This document shows, piece after piece, positions 1 to 7,619 of a stretch of 50,678 bases of DNA. The stretch's first letter is position 1, and each line of letters opens with the position of its first letter. The DNA lies in assembly GCF_029869545.1 (NCBI RefSeq), contig NZ_JARWQD010000344.1, positions 1 to 50,678 on the forward strand, given 5' to 3'. The translations under genes and the position numbers were made by a program. This stretch comes from Nocardia wallacei (GTDB lineage: Bacteria; Actinomycetota; Actinomycetes; Mycobacteriales; Mycobacteriaceae). A model generated the notes under the pieces. That model searched no databases. It was not told the DNA's origin and worked only from the letters and a program-made list of their open reading frames with translations.

Positions 1-342
1 CATGACGATGCCGTGGCGGTTCTCCTCGGCGGTCCAGCGTCCGACCCAGGTGCCCCAGGCACCGTCCTGGGAGAAGTTCTCGGCGATCTCGCGGTGGTAG
101 GAGGGCAGGTTGTCCTCGGTCAGCAGGTTGGTGATCATCGCGATCTTGGCGACCTCGCTGAGCCTGGACTGCGACGGATCCCAGTCCACGCCGCCCAGGG
201 CGGCGAAGTTGCGACCCTGGTCCCAGGGCACGTAGTCGTGTGGATGCCAGTCCTTGGCCATCGACAGGTGCCGGTTGAGGTTCTGCTCGGCCACCGGCTC
301 GAGCTCGGTCAGGATTTCCAGCTGAGTCAGTTCCTTGGTCAC
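1..342 (-). CDS. desA1: Acyl-ACP desaturase, DesA1-like (5' part only)
   Basis: The first 114 codons of a soluble di-iron acyl-ACP desaturase; the rest lies beyond the left edge. Visible are the family's N-terminal pieces: LEPVAEQNLNRHL, HDYVPWDQGRNF, WDPSQS, the stretch TEDNLPSYHREI and WTAEENRHG, whose glutamates and histidines correspond to the first iron-binding helices of the plant-type desaturase fold. The match is closer to M. tuberculosis DesA1 than to DesA2 from memory. In mycolate-producing bacteria this enzyme introduces a double bond into ACP-bound long acyl chains, feeding mycolic acid synthesis in the cytosol. The start is GTG at 342, with a GGAGG-type ribosome site a few bases upstream. 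It is divergent from the PH-domain gene. Function by family resemblance; the C-terminal half cannot be checked here. Confidence 0.88.
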   Translation of the reverse strand, partial: MTKELTQLEILTELEPVAEQNLNRHLSMAKDWHPHDYVPWDQGRNFAALGGVDWDPSQSRLSEVAKIAMITNLLTEDNLPSYHREIAENFSQDGAWGTWVGRWTAEENRHGIVM

Positions 343-486
343 ACACGCCTCCGCTATCGCAAATCAACGTGGAAGATCTCGGTCGGACTTCGGTGCTGCG
401 GGATGAGCATCGTGATGCGAGAAGAGCAGTCGAGATTGTGCAGCACAACGGCGTTCGCTGTCAGGCATTCTGGCATCTTCACGCGG

Positions 487-492
487 TAGGGT
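487..492 (+). promoter_or_regulatory. -10 box of a probably leaderless transcript
   Basis: TAGGGT lies 6 nt before the ATG at 499, the TANNNT-N6-start spacing typical of leaderless actinobacterial genes, and there is no ribosome site. Inferred from spacing only. Confidence 0.45.
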
Positions 493-498
493 TCGCGT

Positions 499-1053
499 AT
501 GGGTTATCCGGAGGAGCTGCTCGCGCCGGACGAGCGGTTGCTGCTGCACCGCCATCCGCACTGGAAGATGCTTTTCTGGCCGGCGATCACCTTCATCCTG
601 TCGACCGCGCTCGCCGGATTCGCCGGGGGGTTCGCCTGGCGGAACACCGAGGGGACCACGCGCAGCGCGGTGCTCATCGCCATCGTCGCGGTCTGGGTGG
701 TCCTGCTGCTGTGGCGCACCGCGGCTCCCGTACTGCGTTGGCAGTCAACGCATTTCATCGTGACCGACCGCCGCGTGCTGGTCCGCGAGGGCGTGCTCAC
801 CCACACCGGCATCGACATCCCGCTCAACCGCGTCGCCAATATCCAGTTCCGTCACGGCCTGACCGACCGGATGCTGGGCACCGGCACCCTGATCATCGAC
901 GCGGCCTCCGGTGACCCCCTCGAGTACGACGACATCCCCCAGGTCCAGCAGGTCCACGCACTGCTCTACCACGAGGTCTTCGACAATCCGCACGGCGCGC
1001 CCTACGACCCGCGCCGTGCCCAGGGTCACTACGACACGCCCGGCCACCGGTGA
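499..1053 (+). CDS. Membrane protein with bacterial PH domain (Rv3278c-like)
   Basis: A 184-residue protein with two hydrophobic segments at about residues 25-45 and 55-72, followed by a bacterial PH-like domain (bPH2, YdbS type) from about residue 80 with FIVTDRRVLVREG and the conserved DIPLNRVANIQFRHG. The C-terminal tail is hydrophilic and rich in Pro, Arg and His. It corresponds to the M. tuberculosis protein encoded beside the GtrA protein, purK and birA, and the local order here agrees. The biochemical role of this family is not established; a membrane-anchored scaffold is a guess. The ATG start at 499 follows a TAGGGT box by 6 nt. A two-component system follows 64 bases downstream, which is not part of the mycobacterial order. 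Confidence 0.82.
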   Translation: MGYPEELLAPDERLLLHRHPHWKMLFWPAITFILSTALAGFAGGFAWRNTEGTTRSAVLIAIVAVWVVLLLWRTAAPVLRWQSTHFIVTDRRVLVREGVLTHTGIDIPLNRVANIQFRHGLTDRMLGTGTLIIDAASGDPLEYDDIPQVQQVHALLYHEVFDNPHGAPYDPRRAQGHYDTPGHR

Positions 1054-1105
1054 CGGCGTTCCGGTCGGTCGCGCCACATTGATACAGACATTCCTCCCAA
1101 GTGCG

Positions 1106-1111
1106 TAATCT
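1106..1111 (+). promoter_or_regulatory. -10 box of a probably leaderless transcript
   Basis: TAATCT ends 6 nt before the GTG start at 1118 of the response regulator. A GGAG sits only 2 nt before the GTG, too near for a normal ribosome site, so leaderless initiation is the simpler reading. Confidence 0.45.
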
Positions 1112-1117
1112 TGGAGC

Positions 1118-1795
1118 GTGACCGCCGTACTGCTGGCCGAAGACGACGAGGCCATCGCGGCCCCTCTGTCGCGGGCACTGGGGCGCGAGGGCTATTCGGT
1201 GACGGTCGAGAGTTTCGGCCCGGCGGTGCTGCAGCGAGCGCTCGACGGCGGATACGACCTGCTGATACTGGATCTCGGGCTGCCCGGTATGGACGGCCTG
1301 GAGGTGTGCCGTCAGGTGCGGGCGCGCGGTGCCGAGCTGGCGGTGCTGATGCTCACGGCCCGCACCGACGAGGTCGATTTCGTGGTCGGCCTGGACGCGG
1401 GCGCCGACGATTACGTGGGCAAGCCGTTCCGGCTGGCCGAGCTGCTGGCCCGGGTGCGGGCGCTGTTGCGGCGCAGCGGCATCGGCGACGACGCGGTCGA
1501 GGTGGGCGGCATCCGGCTGGAGCCGCAGGCGCGCCGGGTGCTGGTGCACGGCCACGAGGTGAACCTGGCCAACAAGGAGTACGAGCTGCTCAAGGTGCTC
1601 ATCGATCGGGCGGGCCAGGTGGTGCCGCGCGAGACGATCCTGCGCGAGGTGTGGGGCGACGCGGATCTGCGCGGCTCCAAGACGCTCGATATGCACATGT
1701 CCTGGCTGCGCCGCAAGATCAGTGACGAGGGTCCGGTGGCCGAGCGCCGGATCGTGACCGTCCGGGGCGTCGGCTTCCGGTTCAATACCGACTGA
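1118..1795 (+). CDS. OmpR/PhoB-family response regulator
   Basis: A 225-residue two-domain response regulator. The receiver domain (residues 1-115) has the acidic pair E8-D9-D10, the phosphoacceptor D52 in LLILDLGLPGMDG, T80 in MLTART and K102 in DDYVGKP. The C-terminal winged helix (about 127-225) has the expected NKEYELLKVL, VPRETILREVWG, TLDMHMSWLRRK and VRGVGFRF segments of OmpR-type DNA binding. All catalytic positions are intact. It lies 7 bases before its cognate histidine kinase, so the two are cotranscribed. The regulon cannot be read from the sequence. The pair interrupts a gene order that in M. tuberculosis runs straight from the PH-domain gene to the GtrA gene. Confidence 0.93.
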   Translation: MTAVLLAEDDEAIAAPLSRALGREGYSVTVESFGPAVLQRALDGGYDLLILDLGLPGMDGLEVCRQVRARGAELAVLMLTARTDEVDFVVGLDAGADDYVGKPFRLAELLARVRALLRRSGIGDDAVEVGGIRLEPQARRVLVHGHEVNLANKEYELLKVLIDRAGQVVPRETILREVWGDADLRGSKTLDMHMSWLRRKISDEGPVAERRIVTVRGVGFRFNTD

Positions 1796-1802
1796 GGAGC
1801 AC

Positions 1803-3116
1803 ATGCGGCGCCGAATTCTGTTGTCGATGCTGGCCGCGTTGACGCTGACGACGGTGGTGCTGGGTATTCCGCTGGGCTTCACCGCCTGGCAGTGGGTGGC
1901 CGACATCACCCGCGGTGATCTGCGCGCGCGGCTGGACCGGATGGCCGTGGAGATCGTCGCCCAGGAACGCGACGACGGCCAGGTGCACGGCACCCTCGAC
2001 CTGCGCTCGGTGCGGCCGCTGATTCCGCCGGGCGGGCGGCTGACCATCGTCTATCCCACGCCGGAGGATGCGGCGATGCGCGTGGACGTGGGCGTGGCGC
2101 ACGTCGACGATCCGGTGGTGGAATCGTTGTCGATGGGCACGTCGGGTTCGCTGCGACTGGAGGTGCCCGCGGCGCCGATGCATTCGATGCAGCGGCAGGC
2201 GGTGGGCGCGGTCGCGCTGGTGGCCCTGGCCTCGCTGGCGGCGGGCGCGGCGGTGGCGGTGGTGACCGCGCGCCGGGTGGCCGATCCGCTGCGCGATGTG
2301 GCCGCGCGCGCCGCCCGGCTGGCGACCGGCGATTTCCGGTGGGAACCGCGGCGCCACGGCATCACCGAATTGGATCGCGTGTCGGACGTGCTGGATTCGG
2401 CCGCCGTCGAGATCGCCGGTCGACTGCAGCGTGAGCACGCGCTGGTCGCCGACGTCTCGCATCAGCTGCGCAGCCGCCTGACGGCGGTGCGGTTGCGCCT
2501 GGACGAGCTGTCGGTGCACGACGACCCGGATGTGGTGCACGAGGCGGAGGAGGCGATGGCGCAGGTCGACCGGCTCACCGCGGCCATCGACGACCTCGTG
2601 CGCGCCTCCCGCGACGAGGGCGCCGACGATCGCGAGCCGGTGCCGGTGGTGGCGGAGCTGCGCGGGGTGGTGGCGGAGTGGCGGCATCCGTTCGGCGAGG
2701 CCGGTCGCCGGCTGATCCTGTCGGGCGATCCGACGCTGACCGCGCCGGTGACCGGTTCGCGGCTGCGCGAGGCGGTGGCGGTGCTGGTGGACAACGCCCT
2801 GATGCACGGCGGCGGCGACTGCACGGTCTCGGTCCGCACCGTCTACGGCGGCCCGGACCGCGAACCGCTGGTGGCGGTGGAGGTGGCCGACGAGGGCGAG
2901 GGGGTCAGCGACGAACTGGCCCCGCACATCTTCGACCGCGGGTTCTCCGGGGCCGGTTCGACCGGCGTGGGTCTGGCGCTGGCCCGCGCCCTGATCGAGG
3001 CCGACGGCGGCCGCCTGGAACTGCAGCGGCGCCGCCCGGCGCTGTTCGCGGTATTCGTGGGCAAACCGACGGGCGCGCGGGGCGAGAACAATGGCGTGGT
3101 CGCCGAGCCCCGGTAG
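1803..3116 (+). CDS. Sensor histidine kinase
   Basis: A 437-residue membrane kinase paired with the preceding regulator. Order of parts: TM helix at about 5-28, a periplasmic sensor of about 100 residues, second TM helix at about 135-157, HAMP linker beginning ARRVADPLRDV, dimerisation helix with phosphoacceptor H220 in DVSHQLRSRL, then the ATPase domain with N box VLVDNALMHGG, G1 box ADEGEGV, F box IFDRGFS and G2 box TGVGLALAR. All kinase boxes are present. The sensor domain is small and has no recognisable ligand fold. The start ATG follows GAGGAGC at 1796-1801 with only a very short spacer, so coupling to the upstream stop is likely. It ends 6 bases from the convergent GtrA gene. Confidence 0.92.
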   Translation: MRRRILLSMLAALTLTTVVLGIPLGFTAWQWVADITRGDLRARLDRMAVEIVAQERDDGQVHGTLDLRSVRPLIPPGGRLTIVYPTPEDAAMRVDVGVAHVDDPVVESLSMGTSGSLRLEVPAAPMHSMQRQAVGAVALVALASLAAGAAVAVVTARRVADPLRDVAARAARLATGDFRWEPRRHGITELDRVSDVLDSAAVEIAGRLQREHALVADVSHQLRSRLTAVRLRLDELSVHDDPDVVHEAEEAMAQVDRLTAAIDDLVRASRDEGADDREPVPVVAELRGVVAEWRHPFGEAGRRLILSGDPTLTAPVTGSRLREAVAVLVDNALMHGGGDCTVSVRTVYGGPDREPLVAVEVADEGEGVSDELAPHIFDRGFSGAGSTGVGLALARALIEADGGRLELQRRRPALFAVFVGKPTGARGENNGVVAEPR

Positions 3117-3122
3117 GCCGAA

Positions 3123-3668
3123 TCAGCTGTGGCCGAGCTGTTCTTCCTCTTCGTACAGCTCCTCGAATTCCTCTACCAGCGTGTCGATTTCGTTCGGGAA
3201 AACCCAGCGGCGCATCGCCCAGAATCGGAACATCATCTGCAGCAGGTTGCCGATGATAAACGCACTGATGAAGTCGGTGATGTTCTCGACCGTCAGGCTG
3301 ATATGGGGCACCTGCAGATGGAACACGTACCGCGACACCCACAGTGGCAGGAAGCTGAGCACCACGCCGATGCCGCTGACCGCGAAGAACAGCAGGGCCT
3401 CGTGATGCTTCTCGCGGCCGCCGCGCCCCTTGAACGACCACTCCCGGTTGAGAATGTAGGAGGCGATGACCGCGATCACGCCGGAAATGATCTTCGCGGT
3501 CACCGGTTTCGGGGAGAGCACGGTCAATTTCAGGACGTAGAAGATGCCGCTGTCGATGACGAACGTGGTGGCCCCCACAATCGCGAACTTGATCAGCTCG
3601 TGATGGCGGTACGCGAGGTCCCGCAGCGTTCGGGGTAGGGCGCTGACCACGCTGTCGACGAATGACAC
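3123..3668 (-). CDS. GtrA-family membrane protein (Rv3277-like)
   Basis: A 181-residue protein with four membrane helices (about 25-45, 52-72, 88-110 and 125-150 by hydrophobicity) and the GtrA hallmarks RHHELIKFAIVGATTF and SYILNREWSF. GtrA proteins are thought to help move polyprenyl-linked sugars across the membrane or otherwise assist cell-surface polysaccharide assembly; M. tuberculosis Rv3277 sits in the same place next to purK. The C-terminus is strongly acidic (EEFEELYEEEEQ), exposed to the cytosol if topology is standard. The start is GTG at 3668, 6 bases after a TAGACT box on the minus strand, so the mRNA is probably leaderless. Diverges from purK. Confidence 0.85.
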   Translation of the reverse strand: MSFVDSVVSALPRTLRDLAYRHHELIKFAIVGATTFVIDSGIFYVLKLTVLSPKPVTAKIISGVIAVIASYILNREWSFKGRGGREKHHEALLFFAVSGIGVVLSFLPLWVSRYVFHLQVPHISLTVENITDFISAFIIGNLLQMMFRFWAMRRWVFPNEIDTLVEEFEELYEEEEQLGHS

Positions 3669-3674
3669 GGATCG

Positions 3675-3680
3675 AGTCTA
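3675..3680 (-). promoter_or_regulatory. -10 box of a probably leaderless transcript
   Basis: TAGACT on the minus strand, then exactly 6 nt, then the GTG start of the GtrA gene; no ribosome site is present. Confidence 0.5.
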
Positions 3681-3750
3681 CGTGCCTCGATTTCCGGGCA
3701 ACCAACCCGCACGCAGTTGCCCGACCGGTGCCATGACACCATGGAGGGCC

Positions 3751-4986
3751 GTGAACAACACCAGCGAGCGACCCGCCGGCCCGGGCTCCCGTTCCTTCGA
3801 TGCGGCCGTCATGCCGACCGTTGCCATGATCGGCGGTGGGCAATTGGCGCGAATGACTCATCAGGCGGCCATCGCACTGGGGCAGCGGCTCCGGGTGCTC
3901 GCCGAGCGGCCCGACGATCCCGCCGCGCAGGTCACCCCCGAGGTTGTGCTGGGATCGCATACCGATCTGGCCGCCCTGCGCAAGGCCGCCGTCGGCTCCC
4001 ATGCCCTGACCTTCGACCACGAGCACGTGCCGACCGAGCACCTGCGGGCCCTGGTCGCCGAGGGGGTTAGCGTGCAGCCGCCGCCGGAGGCGCTGATCTA
4101 CGCGCAGGACAAGCTCGCCATGCGCGTGCGGCTGCGGGAGCTGGGCGTCGCGGTGCCCGACTTCACCGCCGTCGAATCCGTAGCGGACGCCGTCGCTTTC
4201 GGCGACGAGCACGGGTGGCCCTGTGTGCTCAAGGCCGTGCGGGGCGGCTACGACGGCCGCGGGGTGTGGATGCCCGGTTCGGCGGCCGAGGCCGAGCGGA
4301 TCGTGAAAGACCAACTGGCACACGGTGTCGAGCTGCTGGCCGAGCAGCGGGTGGACCTGAAGCGGGAGCTGTCGGCGATGGTGGCGCGCTCGCCGTTCGG
4401 CCAGGCGGCGGCCTGGCCGGTGGTCGAGACCGTGCAGCGCGACGGCCAGTGCGCGGTGGTGATCGCGCCCGCGCCCGAGCTATCGGAGCGGTCGGCGGCC
4501 GATGCCTCGGCGCTGGCGCTGCGGCTGGCCGCCGAACTCGGTGCTACGGGCGCGATGGCGGTCGAGCTGTTCGAGACCCACACCGGCGAACTGCTGGTGA
4601 ACGAGCTGGCGATGCGCCCGCACAACTCCGGGCACTGGGGCATGGACGGCGCGGTGACCGGCCAGTTCGAGCAGCATCTGCGCGCGGTGCTGGACTATCC
4701 GCTCGGCTCCACGGCGGCGCTGGCGCCGGTGACGGTGATGGCCAATATCCTGGGCGCGCCCGAGGCCCCGGCCATGTCGATGGACGAGCGGCTGCACCAC
4801 CTGTTCGCGCGGATGCCCGAGGCGCGGGTACACCTGTACGGCAAGGGCGAGCGCCCGAATCGCAAGATCGGCCACGTCAACATCCTCGGCGACGAGGTGG
4901 CGGTGGTGCGCGAGAAGGCGGAGCGCGCGGCACGGTGGATGTCGCACGCGGAATGGACCGACGGATGGGATCCGCATGGGGAATGA
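3751..4986 (+). CDS. purK: N5-carboxyaminoimidazole ribonucleotide synthase PurK
   Basis: PurK uses ATP and bicarbonate to carboxylate AIR to N5-CAIR in purine biosynthesis. The 411-residue product has the N-terminal IGGGQLARM loop (about residues 27-35), LTFDHEHVP, the ATP-grasp core with CVLKAVRGGYDGRGV, MAVELFETHTGELLVNE and the signature RPHNSGHWGMDG, and ends with the usual MGEARVHLYGK-like strand (here PEARVHLYGKGERPNRKIGH). The GTG at 3751 is chosen because GGAGGG stands just upstream; a codon at 3811 (ATG) would remove a 20-residue extension that shows no conservation. The last codons overlap purE by 11 bases, so the two pathway genes are translationally coupled. Confidence 0.95.
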   Translation: MNNTSERPAGPGSRSFDAAVMPTVAMIGGGQLARMTHQAAIALGQRLRVLAERPDDPAAQVTPEVVLGSHTDLAALRKAAVGSHALTFDHEHVPTEHLRALVAEGVSVQPPPEALIYAQDKLAMRVRLRELGVAVPDFTAVESVADAVAFGDEHGWPCVLKAVRGGYDGRGVWMPGSAAEAERIVKDQLAHGVELLAEQRVDLKRELSAMVARSPFGQAAAWPVVETVQRDGQCAVVIAPAPELSERSAADASALALRLAAELGATGAMAVELFETHTGELLVNELAMRPHNSGHWGMDGAVTGQFEQHLRAVLDYPLGSTAALAPVTVMANILGAPEAPAMSMDERLHHLFARMPEARVHLYGKGERPNRKIGHVNILGDEVAVVREKAERAARWMSHAEWTDGWDPHGE

Positions 4987-5572
4987 GGAAGCTCGCGTAG
5001 GCCGGGATACGGGCGAGGAGGCTCGCGTAGGCCGGGACAAGGGCGACGAAGCTCGCGTAGGCCGGGACACGGGCGACGAAGCTCGCGTCGGCCTGATCAT
5101 GGGCAGCGACTCCGACTGGCCGACTATGGAGGCGGCCGCGGAGGCGTTGGCGGAGTTCGGGATTCGGTTCGAGGTCGGGGTGGTCTCGGCGCATCGCACC
5201 CCGCAGCGCATGCTCGACTACGCCCGCGGTGCCGCGGAGCGGGGCATCCGGGTGATCATCGCGGGTGCCGGGGGCGCCGCCCACCTGCCCGGCATGGTGG
5301 CCTCGGCGACCGCGCTGCCCGTCATCGGGGTGCCGGTGCCGCTGAAGTACCTGGACGGGATGGATTCGCTGCTGTCGATCGTGCAGATGCCCGCCGGGGT
5401 CCCGGTGGCCACCGTATCCATCGGCGGCGCGCGCAACGCCGGTCTGCTCGCCGTGCGCATCCTCGCCGCCGCCGATCCCGAATTGCGTTCTCGCATGGAG
5501 CAATTCCAGGCCGGTCTGGAGCGGATGGTGCTGGAGAAGGACGACGCGCTACGCACCCGGCTGCTGGGCTGA
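4976..5572 (+). CDS. purE: N5-CAIR mutase PurE with a repeat-expanded N-terminus
   Basis: PurE converts N5-CAIR, made by PurK, into CAIR. The conserved core starts at about residue 37 with RVGLIMGSDSDW (GSDSD loop at 43-47), followed by VVSAHRTPQRML and GAGGAAHLPGMVA, all active-site segments of class I PurE. Ahead of this lie three tandem copies of a ten-residue unit EARVGRDTGD that is itself a variant of the first core strand EARVGLIMGS; the DNA shows 30-bp units at 4988-5017, 5018-5047 and 5048-5077, with the core as a fourth, diverged unit. The ATG at 4976 overlaps purK. An internal ATG at 5099 would cut into the first strand, so the repeats are probably translated. Normal PurE begins only about ten residues before the GSDSD strand. 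Confidence 0.95.
   Translation: MGNEEARVGRDTGEEARVGRDKGDEARVGRDTGDEARVGLIMGSDSDWPTMEAAAEALAEFGIRFEVGVVSAHRTPQRMLDYARGAAERGIRVIIAGAGGAAHLPGMVASATALPVIGVPVPLKYLDGMDSLLSIVQMPAGVPVATVSIGGARNAGLLAVRILAAADPELRSRMEQFQAGLERMVLEKDDALRTRLLG
4988..5107 (+). repeat. 30-bp tandem repeat inside purE
   Basis: Three 30-bp units (4988-5017, 5018-5047, 5048-5077) differ at only a few positions and share GAAGCTCGCGTAGGCCGGGA. A fourth, diverged unit (5078-5107) is the true beginning of the PurE fold. The period is a multiple of three, so the frame is kept. Confidence 0.93.
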
Positions 5573-5587
5573 GCGGCGGCCGGTGCG

Positions 5588-6283
5588 ATGAGTGGCTCCG
5601 GGGATTCCGGGTTCCGGCTCGCGGTGGTGGATCACGCGCTGCGGCTGTTCGCCGAAAAGGGTTACGAGGCAACGACGGTCGAGGAGATCGCGGAGGCCGC
5701 GGGCATCTCGCGCCGCACCTTCTTCCGGCAGTTCCGGTCCAAGGAGGACGTGGTCTTCGCCGATCACGAGGAGCAGCTGGCGCGGGCGCAGGCGTATCTC
5801 GATGCGGCACAGGAAGATCCGTGGGACGCGGTGTGTGAGGCCGTGGTGGGCGTGTTCGAGCGCTTCACGCAGACCCGGGAGCTGGCGGCGCGGCGGTACC
5901 GGGTGGTGCGGCAGGTGACCGCGCTGCGCGACCGCGAGATCGTCACCGTGTTCCGCTACGAGCGGCTGTTCACCGACTATCTGCGGTCCCGGCTGCCCGA
6001 GGTCGCGGATCTGGCACTGATCCAGTTCACCGCCGCCGTCACCGCGACGCACAACTATCTGCTGCGGCGGATGGTGCGCGCGACCCCGGCCGCGGGCGCG
6101 GCGGCCGGACACGCCCGGCCCGACGCCAGTGCCGCGGATCTGCGGGCGGCCCTGGCGACGATCCCCCGCGGCGGCCGGGAGTCGGACGCGCAGGAGTTGG
6201 TGGTCGCGGTATTCCCCCGGGACATGCCGCCGCGACAGGTCGGTGACCTGGTCGCGCGTCGGCTCGGTAATCTGAGACCGTAG
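5588..6283 (+). CDS. TetR-family transcriptional regulator
   Basis: A 231-residue regulator. The N-terminal helix-turn-helix covers about residues 10-55: AVVDHALRLFAEKGYEATTVEEIAEAAGISRRTFFRQF, with the usual TetR ending RTFFRQFRSKEDVVFADH. The rest is a helical ligand-binding part with no recognisable ligand class; it ends in a basic tail. It starts 15 bases after purE and precedes fadE25, separated by 132 bases containing two copies of a short palindrome (6301-6313 and 6377-6389). Control of the acyl-CoA dehydrogenase downstream is therefore the natural guess. In the M. tuberculosis order purE-fadE25, no regulator lies between them. Confidence 0.88.
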   Translation: MSGSGDSGFRLAVVDHALRLFAEKGYEATTVEEIAEAAGISRRTFFRQFRSKEDVVFADHEEQLARAQAYLDAAQEDPWDAVCEAVVGVFERFTQTRELAARRYRVVRQVTALRDREIVTVFRYERLFTDYLRSRLPEVADLALIQFTAAVTATHNYLLRRMVRATPAAGAAAGHARPDASAADLRAALATIPRGGRESDAQELVVAVFPRDMPPRQVGDLVARRLGNLRP

Positions 6284-6300
6284 TCGAACGTGGCCATCGT

Positions 6301-6389
6301 GACACTCGGTGCCACGTGAAATTGGGAACATCTGGGCATGTGGCCGCGATGTTGGGCCCTATACTCGATCTCGAATGGCACTCAGTGCC
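6301..6389 (+). promoter_or_regulatory. fadE25 promoter with two similar palindromic sites
   Basis: A TATACT box at 6360-6365 is a good -10 element. Two related palindromes flank it: GACACTCGGTGCC at 6301-6313 and GGCACTCAGTGCC (perfect) at 6377-6389, where the second would overlap the start of transcription. They match at 11 of 13 positions. A repressor such as the TetR protein encoded just upstream could bind both. Confidence 0.55.
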
Positions 6390-6415
6390 GACCCCCGACG
6401 ACCAGGAGCGCACCC

Positions 6416-7576
6416 ATGGCGGGAAACCCCGACTTCGACCTGTTCAAACTCGACGACATCCACAACGAGTTGCGCGCGGCCATCCGCGCCCTGGCCGAGA
6501 AGGAGATCGCCCCGCACGCCAAGGACGTCGACGAGCACTCCCGGTTCCCGCAGGAGGCCCTGGACGCGCTCAACGCCGCGGGCTTCAATGCCGTGCACGT
6601 GCCCGAGGCGTACGGCGGGCAGGGCGCGGATTCGGTCGCGACCTGCATCGTGATCGAGGAGGTCGCCCGGGTGTGCGGGTCGTCGTCGCTGATTCCGGCG
6701 GTGAACAAGCTCGGCACGATGGGGCTGATCCTCAACGGTTCCGAGGAGCTCAAGCAGAAGGTGCTGCCGGATATCGTCAACGGTGAGATGGCCTCCTACG
6801 CGCTGTCGGAGCGCGAGGCCGGATCCGACGCCGCGAGCATGCGCACCCGCGCCAAGCAGGACGGCGACGACTGGATCCTCAACGGTTCCAAGTGCTGGAT
6901 CACCAACGGCGGCAAGTCGTCCTGGTACACGGTCATGGCCGTGACCGATGCGGACAAGGGCGCCAACGGCATCTCGGCGTTCCTGGTGCACAAGGACGAC
7001 GAGGGCTTCGTGGTCGGCCCGCTCGAGCACAAGCTCGGCATCAAGGGCTCGCCGACCGCCGAGCTGTATTTCGAGAACTGCCGGGTGCCGGGTGACCGCA
7101 TCGTCGGCGCGCCGGGCACCGGCTTCAAGACCGCGCTGCAGACCCTCGACCACACCCGCCCGACCATCGGCGCGCAGGCCGTCGGCATCGCGCAGGGCGC
7201 GCTGGACGCCGCGATCGCCTACACCAAGGACCGCAAGCAGTTCGGCAAGGCCATCGCCGACTTCCAGAACACGCAGTTCATGCTCGCCGATATGGCGATG
7301 AAGGTGGAGGCCGCGCGCCTGATGGTCTACACCTCCGCCGCGCGCGCCGAGCGGGGCGAGAAGAACCTCGGGTTCATCTCCGCCGCGTCGAAGTGTTTCG
7401 CCTCGGATGTGGCGATGGAGGTCACCACGAACGCGGTGCAGCTGTTCGGTGGCGCCGGGTACACCACCGACTTCCCGGTCGAGCGAATGATGCGCGACGC
7501 CAAGATCACCCAGATCTACGAGGGCACCAACCAGATCCAGAAGCTGGTCATGTCCCGCGCGCTGCTCAAGGCGTGA
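6416..7576 (+). CDS. fadE25: Acyl-CoA dehydrogenase FadE25, C-terminus supplied by the integrated element
   Basis: A 386-residue FAD-dependent acyl-CoA dehydrogenase that oxidises acyl-CoA thioesters to 2-enoyl-CoA in beta-oxidation or branched-chain amino acid breakdown. Family signatures are complete: YALSEREAGSDAASM, CWITNGGKS, GIKGSPTAELYFENC, DRKQFGKAI, QLFGGAGYT and the C-terminal catalytic segment QIYEGTNQIQ. The ATG at 6416 follows AGGAG. The last 58 bases up to 7560 are the left attachment repeat of a mobile element, so the codons after MSRA (LLKA, stop) come from the element; the original ending, MSRAILR, lies at 14842-14865. The enzyme is expected to be functional because the change affects only the last few residues. 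Confidence 0.95.
   Translation: MAGNPDFDLFKLDDIHNELRAAIRALAEKEIAPHAKDVDEHSRFPQEALDALNAAGFNAVHVPEAYGGQGADSVATCIVIEEVARVCGSSSLIPAVNKLGTMGLILNGSEELKQKVLPDIVNGEMASYALSEREAGSDAASMRTRAKQDGDDWILNGSKCWITNGGKSSWYTVMAVTDADKGANGISAFLVHKDDEGFVVGPLEHKLGIKGSPTAELYFENCRVPGDRIVGAPGTGFKTALQTLDHTRPTIGAQAVGIAQGALDAAIAYTKDRKQFGKAIADFQNTQFMLADMAMKVEAARLMVYTSAARAERGEKNLGFISAASKCFASDVAMEVTTNAVQLFGGAGYTTDFPVERMMRDAKITQIYEGTNQIQKLVMSRALLKA
7503..7560 (+). repeat. attL: left copy of the 58-bp core repeat
   Basis: Identical over 58 bases to 14795-14852. It codes for the FadE25 residues from the QIYEGTNQIQ motif to MSRA. The match stops at 7560 (next GCTGCTC here, AATTCTT at the other end). Confidence 0.95.
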
Positions 7577-7619
7577 TTCGCTGATCTTGACGAAGCTGGC
7601 GACGGGCACGGATCGCATC

